Below are positions 29,263 to 38,000 of a DNA stretch of 44,599 nt, in pieces. Numbering within the stretch: the stretch's first letter is position 1; each line of letters opens with the position of its first letter. The DNA lies in the IMG/VR virus record IMGVR_UViG_3300024312_000006, positions 1-44,599 of that record, one strand, 5' to 3'. Made by a program: the position numbers and the translations under genes. This DNA comes from a virus. The notes under the pieces are model-generated. The model searched no databases. It had not been told where the DNA came from and worked only from the letters and a program-made list of their open reading frames with translations.

Positions 29263-31875
29263 ATGAAGGTAAGCGACAGCTACTCTTCCCTGGTCATGGG
29301 TGTGTCGGAGCAGGTGCCTGAGCTTCGCCGCCCAGGTCAGCTAACCGAGCAGGTGAATATGCTGCCCGATCCGGTGGAGGGTTTGACCCGCCGGCCCGGT
29401 AGCGTGTTCAAACAAAGCACGAGCATCGGCACCTTTAGCGTTGCTGCTAGCACTCGGGTGCGCGACTGGTCTCGTATTGAGTACACAGCAGAGGGTAAAG
29501 ACTACATCATCCTGTACCGTAAAGCTGCACAAGCAGGTGTCCCGGTCTTGGTTGTGTACTCTAAGACAGACAACACCTTCTTGCCTGTCACCACAAACCC
29601 ACTGGACACGGGCATCAATGCCTTGTTTAACAACGGGGTTGCTGCTATCACAGCGGCTGGTAAGTACGTGTTCATCGCAGCACAGAACACACCCGTCCAA
29701 GGTACGTCTACCCAAATGTGGGCCTCGGGCCCTCTGGCTGACAAGGCCGCTGTGTGGGTACGCGGCCCAGCGTACAACCGACGGTTTACGGTTACGCTAC
29801 AGAAGGACACACCCTGGACCTTCACAGCAGGCGGCGCGACCGCCGGCCTGACTATTGATAGCACAGATGCTCGCAAGGCGTACGTCGAGTACACCACGCC
29901 GAGCAGCCAGTACACGGGTACCCTCGATACATCCGACATCGCGACCTCAGACCCTGACTATCAGAAGAAGGTCAACGACCGGACCAACGCCTACAACTCA
30001 GCGGTTAACAACTGGATCACGACTGCTGCTCAAGCAGTGGTACCGAACCGCATCGCCACAATGCTGGGGCGTATCCCAATGTACAACGCCGGAAGCACCG
30101 GCTCGCCTAACTGGCAACCCAGGCTCTCGGGGCTGCAGGTGTACATGAGCCAAGGTACGGAGTCTTCGCTACCCGTGCTCAATACCCGCGACTCGACGTG
30201 GCTGCTGTCCGGTGTGACGGCTATCTCTGCGTCCGACGACGCGGATGGTAGCTTGGTGCGTGCTGTCTGTAACGAGGTTCGCAGCACCACTGACGTGACT
30301 GCTCAGCACTGGTTCGGCAAGGTTGTCAAGATCAAGCCGACGGGCGGGTCCGCTGCTTTGTACTTACAGGCAGCTAAGAAAGACTCCGCACAGACCGGCG
30401 ACTATGGTGAGGTTACCTGGGTTGAAGGGCCGGGCAAGAAGCACACGATCACTTCGGGTCTGTTCACCTTCATCATCACGGGTGGTAGCGCCTTCCTGGC
30501 GAGTAGTGCTACATGGCTTAATGGTATCACGGCGGGCGACCACCCAAGCTGGGCCGAGTCTGTTTGTGGTGACGATGACAGTAGCCCTATGCCGTTCTTT
30601 GTTGGGCGGCAGATCACCATGTTGGCCACCTTCCAGCAAAGGTTGGTGGTCGGCTGTGGCAGCGTGGCGAACATCAGCAGCCCTGGAGACTACCTTAACT
30701 TCTTCAGAAGTACCACCCTCTCTGTGCTGGCAGACGACCCGTTTGAGGTAGCCCCGTCTGACGGCTTCGCAGACGTGCTTCGTTGGGCAGTGTTGTACGA
30801 CAAGGACCTGGTGATGTTCGGGGATAAGCGGCAGTACGGTATCTCCGGCAATGCAGTCCTGACCCCGACCGGCGCCAACATGAGTACGCGGGCTAGCATC
30901 CCAGACACCACGTTGGCTGAACCTGTCGTGCACAATGGGTTGATCTTCTACTCCCAGCCAGGAGAGCGTGCCTGCTCGGCGCACGAGATGCGCGTCGGCG
31001 AGACCGAGGACTCGGTGCAGAGCTTCACCATTAGCTCGCAGCTTTCCAGATACCTGCTAGGCAATGCCGTACAATTGGAGATCAACTCCAAGCCTGACAT
31101 GCTGTTCGTGCGCACAGCAGACAAGCCCAACAGCCTGTTCTGTTTCACATACTTCGACACGTCGGAGGGGCGCAGGCAGGATGCTTGGCATGAGTGGCGC
31201 TTTGCAGAAGGTATGGGTTCAGTCATGGCCGTTAATCAAAGCGGCACAGGACCCTTGATCTTCTTCCTGCGTGACGCGGGTGGGCAGTATGCGGTTGATG
31301 TGCACAGCATTCCTCTTGCTGGTGGCGTGAGCGAACGACCGTTCTTGGACGGGCTCCGGCCATGGGTTAGCGGCAGCGCACCCGCTGGGATGGACGCGGC
31401 ACTAGGTAATGTGGGTAACGCCCGCTACCAAGGGCTGCGTAATGCAGCGGCCACAGCCTCTGCCCTGGCAGCGTTGCAGGCTAAGAGCCCGGGTAGCACA
31501 GTGTGGCTTGGCTTTCCTCAAGAAAGCTACATGGTCCCAACTAACCCGTTCCCCAAGGACGGGGAGGGCCGCCCTATAACAACGGGCATTACAACGGTAA
31601 GCTACTTCGTTCTCGGGTTCAAGAACACCACGGGCTACAAGTGGGAGGTAGTGAAGCAGGGCCGCACAGAAACCGGCGAGTTCAACGGGCGCATCATTGG
31701 CGATCCAGAGAACTTGGTGGGGGTGGTGCCGTTTGCTAATGGTCAGCGAAATGTGCCGGTGCTTGAAGAAGTGCGGAAGTTCCGCCTCAAGATCAGCGCA
31801 GTTGACTGGTTCCCATTAACCTTGTCGTCCCTTGAGTGGGTTGGGCAAGCCTTTAACAACGTCCGCAGGGGGTAA
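29263..31875 (+). CDS. Tail tubular protein B (nozzle)
   Basis: An 870-residue protein of the T7 gp12 type (794 residues), the tail nozzle through which DNA leaves. Begins with VSEQVPELRRPGQLTEQVNM and LTRRPGSVFK, the usual start of this family, then propeller-like strands. AAGGAG 6 nt upstream of ATG 29263. Two nt before the next gene. Confidence 0.9.
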   Translation: MKVSDSYSSLVMGVSEQVPELRRPGQLTEQVNMLPDPVEGLTRRPGSVFKQSTSIGTFSVAASTRVRDWSRIEYTAEGKDYIILYRKAAQAGVPVLVVYSKTDNTFLPVTTNPLDTGINALFNNGVAAITAAGKYVFIAAQNTPVQGTSTQMWASGPLADKAAVWVRGPAYNRRFTVTLQKDTPWTFTAGGATAGLTIDSTDARKAYVEYTTPSSQYTGTLDTSDIATSDPDYQKKVNDRTNAYNSAVNNWITTAAQAVVPNRIATMLGRIPMYNAGSTGSPNWQPRLSGLQVYMSQGTESSLPVLNTRDSTWLLSGVTAISASDDADGSLVRAVCNEVRSTTDVTAQHWFGKVVKIKPTGGSAALYLQAAKKDSAQTGDYGEVTWVEGPGKKHTITSGLFTFIITGGSAFLASSATWLNGITAGDHPSWAESVCGDDDSSPMPFFVGRQITMLATFQQRLVVGCGSVANISSPGDYLNFFRSTTLSVLADDPFEVAPSDGFADVLRWAVLYDKDLVMFGDKRQYGISGNAVLTPTGANMSTRASIPDTTLAEPVVHNGLIFYSQPGERACSAHEMRVGETEDSVQSFTISSQLSRYLLGNAVQLEINSKPDMLFVRTADKPNSLFCFTYFDTSEGRRQDAWHEWRFAEGMGSVMAVNQSGTGPLIFFLRDAGGQYAVDVHSIPLAGGVSERPFLDGLRPWVSGSAPAGMDAALGNVGNARYQGLRNAAATASALAALQAKSPGSTVWLGFPQESYMVPTNPFPKDGEGRPITTGITTVSYFVLGFKNTTGYKWEVVKQGRTETGEFNGRIIGDPENLVGVVPFANGQRNVPVLEEVRKFRLKISAVDWFPLTLSSLEWVGQAFNNVRRG

Positions 31876-31877
31876 GC

Positions 31878-32687
31878 ATGTCTGCCGAAGTAATGGCGAT
31901 GATGAGCCAAATGAGCGGCGGGTCTGGTGGAGGTGGTTCACAGATGGGTAAGGTCGTAGACTTTGCACTATCGTGGGCCACCACTGGCGGAACCAACGAA
32001 ATCATCAAGGCGCAGAACAAGTTCAACGAGGCTATGGCCGGTATCAATAACCGGCTCCGCGCTAAGAGTAACGAGGTCACTGCTGCTTGGAACAACACCA
32101 AGCGGTGGCAGATGTCCGTTAACAACAACAAGAGGTTGCAGGCTGGTGGTGAGCAAGTCAACACCAACACTGTTAACACGAGGCGGCAGCTCGATACTCT
32201 ATCTCTTAACGACCTCAACAAAAGGGTTGCTGAGATGGAACAGGCCGGCGCTGCGTTTGCAGCCCAAGCAGCCTCGGGTGTGGTAGGTACGGCAGCGGAC
32301 ATGGTCAACAGCACGCTAGCCCTTCGGCGAGCACTGGAGGCAGAGCAGTCGTCCCGCAACGTAACCATGTTTACACAAGACTCGGCGCAAAGGTCTTCGG
32401 ACATCATGCGGCAGGCGGTCAGCTCTCTCGGTGACCTGTACCTGCAAACAGAGTTCGACTACGCTACCGACATCGCCCAGACACAGAGCACTATGTCTCC
32501 CTTCATGCGGTTCTATCAGGCAGCTGGTGGGGCTCAGGGCATGATGGACATGGGCAAGGCCGGGGCAAGTGCTGGCAAAAAGCTGTGGGATTGGGCAAGC
32601 TCGCCTGAGCAGATTAGCTCGGGTGACAACTACCAGTCTGCTGATGAAGCTAGCAGCTATCTTAGCAACTTCAAGTTTGATTCCTAA
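31878..32687 (+). CDS. Internal virion protein (ejection protein, gp14-like)
   Basis: A 269-residue protein in the place of T7 gp14 (196 residues), which forms the outer-membrane part of the DNA-ejection channel. Gly/Ser-rich start, long Asn/Arg/Gln helices, and Ala-rich segments (AAFAAQAASGVVGTAA) suited to membrane insertion. The stop overlaps the next start (TAATG). Confidence 0.75.
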   Translation: MSAEVMAMMSQMSGGSGGGGSQMGKVVDFALSWATTGGTNEIIKAQNKFNEAMAGINNRLRAKSNEVTAAWNNTKRWQMSVNNNKRLQAGGEQVNTNTVNTRRQLDTLSLNDLNKRVAEMEQAGAAFAAQAASGVVGTAADMVNSTLALRRALEAEQSSRNVTMFTQDSAQRSSDIMRQAVSSLGDLYLQTEFDYATDIAQTQSTMSPFMRFYQAAGGAQGMMDMGKAGASAGKKLWDWASSPEQISSGDNYQSADEASSYLSNFKFDS

Positions 32688-35089
32688 TGAGTAACACACA
32701 AGGCGCACCAACCGTAGGCTTGGGCCAGAATGTCACGTTTGTGGGTGACCCGGTAACGGGTGCGCCTGTGTCGTCACGCCTGGACCAAGCAGAACTTCAG
32801 CTCAACTCCGGGGCAACCCGGCAACAACTAGCAATCACCCCGCGAGGGGCAGACATGCGCGAGTACAACGCCTTGTCTGAGATGACATCTGACTTTGGTA
32901 AGGCCATCACCCAACGTCTGCAAGAGCGCGACCAAGAAGCCTTTGTAGGCGGCATGATGGACGCAGCCCAAGGCAAGACGGTAGAAGAGATCGCGGCAGA
33001 CCAGCCGTGGTACTCCACCCTCTTTGGCCCGTCAGGTGCTGAGTTGGGGGCCAAGGCGTTTGAGGCGCAAGACCGCGTCAACCGCACGTTGGCAGAGATT
33101 CAAGCCAACCTCCCGAACATGGCCCAGCTGGACTACGGTACAGCGAAGAGTCAGATGATGAGCACCCTGAACGGGCTGCTCACAGGTGACCAGGGTACCG
33201 ACGCGGTGGTCAGGCAAGGCTTTGCAAAGGCTCTACCAGGGATGGTGGCGCAGCACACAAAGCTGCGTGTGGAGTACGTTAATCGCACGGCCCTCACCAA
33301 CCAGAGCCGGATGCGTCGGTCGGCCTTCGACTCCATCGAGGCTCAGCGCACCGCGTTGGCAACGGGGAACATGACGCAGGAAGACTTCGACATCATGGCT
33401 AACAACCTGATCGGAGACACCCTGCTGGTCGATGGCCAGAACCCCGCCGTCTGGGAAGAGGTGGCGGTCAACGACGTTACAGCAGCAGCAGAAAAAGGGC
33501 AGCTCACCGCAGTACAGGCGTTCCTGTCTAACGGGCGGGAACAACTGCTGGACCCGGCAAACCTCGACCGCATCCGTGTGGCGCAGAAGCGGGGCAACGC
33601 CATGCTCCGGGCAAAGTGGCTCGATGAGAATGCCGACACCATCGCACAGATGGAGTTCGATATTGCTAACGCCGCAGGTGGCACGGTGGCCGAGAACTTC
33701 CAGAAGCTCATGGCGTTCAGCGACGCAGGCCGTAAGGAGACCGGCGCAACCGAGGATATGTACGACCGCAGCAAGGCCATGGCCTTGGTTAAGGGTGGCA
33801 TGGCCGCCGTGCAAGCTCGCAAGGACGCCAATGCCCGGGCACTTGCACAAGAAGAGAAGGCGGCGGCGACTGCTGCTGCTAAGGCGTTGGTCGCTGCTAA
33901 GAAAGACGCAGCGATTAGCGACCTGTTCTCTGTAGGGGATGTCTTTGCCCTGAAGCAACTTACCACCGATGAGCACATCGAGACCCTAGGTTTCAACGAG
34001 TATGCCCGGCTGACCCAGCAGAATGACTGGCAGGGCGTGGCGAGGTTCCTTGGTAAGTTCAATAAGGACAACAGGGGCTGGGCCTTTGGTCGTGTTAAGG
34101 CCCAACTGCAAGCGCAGACTGAGGCGGCGGTGCAGGCGATGAGCAAGGCTGGGGTAACGGACGCCGGTCTCCAGCAATTGTACGCCCCGTGGAAAGCACT
34201 CAATGATGCGGGCCTGAGCACTCTCTACTTCGGTGAAGGGCTTGACGGTAAGATGACCAAGTTCCACCGAATGATGGAGACAAACGGTGGTAGTGACATT
34301 GAGCGCAACCGTGTCGGTGCAGCTGCCGCCTTCGAGGATTCTTTTGTCAAGGGTAAGGAAGTCTACCTGAAGGACGACGAGATCAAGAAGCTGAGCGGAG
34401 GTATGTTCAGCTCTGGCCTGCCCGCTTTCAACAAACTGCCAGAGAAGGCACGGGCCTCCGTGCTAAGCTATCTGGATATTGGCTCTTACCCTACAGCCCT
34501 CGATGGTGTGCAGCGAGCACTCCCTGCTGCGATGGCATCGGGAAAGATCGAAGTCTTTGGCAACGCCGCGATCCACAATGGATCAGCGGTACCAGTCAAG
34601 CAGTTCTTGCGCGACCCCAAGTTGTCCAAGGACTCTGCTGAACGCTGGGGTCTTGGTACCTTTGAGACTGACGACGGGGCAGTGGAAGAGGCGTTTCAAA
34701 CAGCCCTGGCTATCAAGACCCGTGGCTTCAAGGACACTACCTGGAAACCTGTCTACTTCGACGATCTGGGTAAGTACCCTGCCGGTAACACGGCGAAGGG
34801 GCCGCGCACTAATCCAAAGGGCATCGAACAGTATCCCGGCAAGATCCCAGAGACTACCACCATTACCGACGAACGTGTGCTCCGCATGGATCAGGCTGGT
34901 AAGCCAATGCTGGTGGTAATGCAGATGGGTGACGACGGCAAGCGGTACGACACGGTCATCACTATGGAAGACATGTATGCTTCACGGGCGTACAACTACT
35001 TCTTGAAAAACGGGCATTACCCTAATCAAGGTAAGGCGAACAGCCGTGAGATGTACAACCGCTCGAAAGAGCAACTAACCAAACAGTAA
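32687..35089 (+). CDS. Internal virion protein (ejection protein, gp15-like)
   Basis: An 800-residue helical protein (T7 gp15: 747) that should form the periplasmic tube of the ejectosome together with the next protein. The N-terminus has the RQQLAITPRGADMREYNAL type block seen in gp15 relatives. Long Ala-rich helices fill the middle (EEKAAATAAAKALVAAKKDA). No enzymatic motif visible. Confidence 0.8.
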   Translation: MSNTQGAPTVGLGQNVTFVGDPVTGAPVSSRLDQAELQLNSGATRQQLAITPRGADMREYNALSEMTSDFGKAITQRLQERDQEAFVGGMMDAAQGKTVEEIAADQPWYSTLFGPSGAELGAKAFEAQDRVNRTLAEIQANLPNMAQLDYGTAKSQMMSTLNGLLTGDQGTDAVVRQGFAKALPGMVAQHTKLRVEYVNRTALTNQSRMRRSAFDSIEAQRTALATGNMTQEDFDIMANNLIGDTLLVDGQNPAVWEEVAVNDVTAAAEKGQLTAVQAFLSNGREQLLDPANLDRIRVAQKRGNAMLRAKWLDENADTIAQMEFDIANAAGGTVAENFQKLMAFSDAGRKETGATEDMYDRSKAMALVKGGMAAVQARKDANARALAQEEKAAATAAAKALVAAKKDAAISDLFSVGDVFALKQLTTDEHIETLGFNEYARLTQQNDWQGVARFLGKFNKDNRGWAFGRVKAQLQAQTEAAVQAMSKAGVTDAGLQQLYAPWKALNDAGLSTLYFGEGLDGKMTKFHRMMETNGGSDIERNRVGAAAAFEDSFVKGKEVYLKDDEIKKLSGGMFSSGLPAFNKLPEKARASVLSYLDIGSYPTALDGVQRALPAAMASGKIEVFGNAAIHNGSAVPVKQFLRDPKLSKDSAERWGLGTFETDDGAVEEAFQTALAIKTRGFKDTTWKPVYFDDLGKYPAGNTAKGPRTNPKGIEQYPGKIPETTTITDERVLRMDQAGKPMLVVMQMGDDGKRYDTVITMEDMYASRAYNYFLKNGHYPNQGKANSREMYNRSKEQLTKQ

Positions 35090-35098
35090 GGACAACCA

Positions 35099-38000
35099 AT
35101 GGCTGACTTGGACTTGACCAAGCGAGTGCTGGCTCTGAAGGAGTCGGACAACGGGAAGCACCCGAAGACCTACCAACTCAACAACCACAAGGCGTTTGGC
35201 AAGTACCAAGTTATCGAGAAGACCTTCAATGGTCTCAAGAAGAACGGGGACATTCCTGCTGACTGGCAACACACCAACCCTCAGCACGCTGACGCAGCGG
35301 GTGAGAAGCTAGTAGAGCAACTGCACAAGCAATACAATGGCGACCTGAAGAAGGTGGCTGCCGCGTTTTACGCTGGGCCTAAGGCAGTCAAGGGCGACAC
35401 CATCGTCAACTACCGTGACCTGAAGAACCCCAACAACCCGGACGTATTGCAGTACGTTCAAGCTGTGCAGCGGCTGGCAGGCGACACCGACGACGTGGAC
35501 TTCGCGGAAGAGGAGGAGGCAAGCGAGCCTCCTGCTACGGCTGAGCGGCTTACTGGCAAGGAGCTGTACAACACGCCCATGCCAGAGAAGTACGTGCCTA
35601 ATCGACAGGCTGCTGGCGGTGCAGATAAGCAGGTGATCCCAACTAGCACAGTAGACGCACCCCTCGTGCGTGTGCCTACAGAAAACCAGGTGGCAGCCCA
35701 GTCTGCTCCGCAGGTTGAACGTAAGCGGGTTATCGACAACACATCTTTCCTGGACGTGGCGCGCACTGCGGCGCTGTACAACCTCTCGGGCACCATTGCA
35801 CGCGAAGTTATCGACGCTGCCGTCATGCCAGAGTACAAGCCTGATCCGGCATACAAACCTGACCCTGAGCTGTTCGCTGGCAAATCGGGTGAAGAGCAGG
35901 CTGAGCTGCTGGAAGCAGTAAACGCCGAGCAGGCCCAGCGCATTCACCTGATGCAGCAGAGCCGTCGTGATGACGAGGACGTGCTCTCTCGTAAGGGCTT
36001 GGCAATGCAGCTGGGTGCTAGCTTCGTTGCGGCTGCTCCCGAGTCTATCGTCATGGGGCTGGGTGCAGCCCGTGGTCTGTACGCTATGGGTAAGGGTTCC
36101 ATGCAGCTTGCATCACAGGGCAAGACTGCTGCCGCCCTGGGTTCTATGGCTGTGGAGAACGTCGGGGTTGGCTTGGTTGCTACGGGTGCGCAAGACTTGC
36201 TCGATGGTCATATCTCTGCCAAAGACTATGCCATCGGGGCGATGATGGATTTGTCGCTCGGGTTCCTGGCCGCGCCGCTTCATGTCCGTCTTGCGCGGGA
36301 TGCACAGGCCCGTGGTGCTCAGTTCAGCAATGAGACTGTGCAGGCACTGGCTGAAGTAGATGCAGAGCTTGTGGCGGCCCGTAGCCGCGTTGGTGAGGGT
36401 GCGCCCAAGCAGGCCATTCAGGCCGAGGCAGCGCGGGCCGAGGCGGAGGTGGTGCAAGTCGTGCAGGAGTCTTCGACCAAGGTGGACCCTAGCCGTAAGC
36501 TAGTGTCGGACGAGGACAACGGCGCTGTGTTCTACGGTGAGAGTACGGATACGCCTGCACCTGATGAGCCTGCCGCAGAACCGGGCCTTACCTTTAAGGG
36601 TGATGTGGTCGGTGTTCATGGTAGCACTACACCTTTGAACAAGCTAGTAGACCCGGCTGACGTAAACCCGGACATTCGGTATGACGGGGACGGTGGTATC
36701 TTCGGCGCGGGCTTCTACACTGCCGAAGACGGTTTCTGGTTTATGGGCGCTAGCCTGCGCATGCCGCAGTTCACATACGCCACAGATGTCAAGTCAACGT
36801 TTGATAATGCCCTAGTTATCAGCCCCGAAACGTACAGCCGTGTGGTTGACATCCTTGATGAAGTAAACGCCAAAGCTGATCCTAATTCCTGGGTGCAGCT
36901 TAATGAGCAACTGGCTGGGCTTGGGTATGATGGTGTCATCGTCAGAGGTTTCCCACAAGAGATTGATCCAGCAGACCCTAACTACCCTAAGTATCAAGAC
37001 CTACTGCAAAACCAGATCGTTACGTTTGATCCCAAGAAAGCTGAAGTGCTCGGCGAGAATAGCGTGATTTCGCCGTTTACTAATAGGATCAGAGAAGCAG
37101 CAGATGCTGTGGCTGCTAAAGAACAAGAGCTTGGTCTGGATAAAGGAGATGCGTATAGGATGCTCTCAAGGTTTGACCTGTCCACTGAGGCTGCTCAGCA
37201 CAGAGCAGCCCATGCTGACAGGGTTAAACTGTATGAGGAAAGCGGTCTTAAAGAGCTAGTCTATAAGGAACGGGATGCTATCAAAGCCATCAAAGGTATG
37301 GCGACTAAGTCTGCCTTTGTGTCTAGTGCTTACACTGACGGTAGGTTTCAAACAGAGGCTGCAATGCGCGCCGAGCGCATGGCCGAAGAAGCTGCACCGA
37401 TGAGCAAAATCAACGAGCAGCCAGATAATGCTCGCATTGTTGATTACGTTCCTAACACAGCCCCGGCTCATGTGAAGGCAGCAGCCGCTGCTGCTTTGGA
37501 CATGGCTACCAGCCTGCTGCCTAAGCACGTTCGCGTTGGTGTAGTCTATCTTCCAGGGCAAGGCGTAGCTGGGTTGGCGTCTGTTGATGGGCCAGTAGTT
37601 CGCATCGGTCTGTCTGATATTGGCACGGCTGGTGGCAAGGGTGTTGAGGTAGGGATTCACGAAGTGGGTCACGCAGTCAATGCGTACTACTTGCCAAACT
37701 ATGTGAACAAGGCAGCCATTATTGCAGACTACCATAAGTTCATCAATACGGTCAAGTCGGGAGACTTGGACACTGCCACTAAAATGCGCTGGGCATCTCC
37801 TTACAAGGGGAAGCAGATTGACCCTACCTCTGCCTATGATCTTGACTTTGATGAGTGGCTTACTGAGCAAGCAACAAAGTACATTCGTGACAAGGAGGTT
37901 GCAGGCGATAGCAAGGGGTTGCGCAGTGAACTCGTGAAGACTTTGCGCACCTGGGTGGACAAGGTAATGCAGTTGTTTACCAAAGCCAAGGACAAGGGTT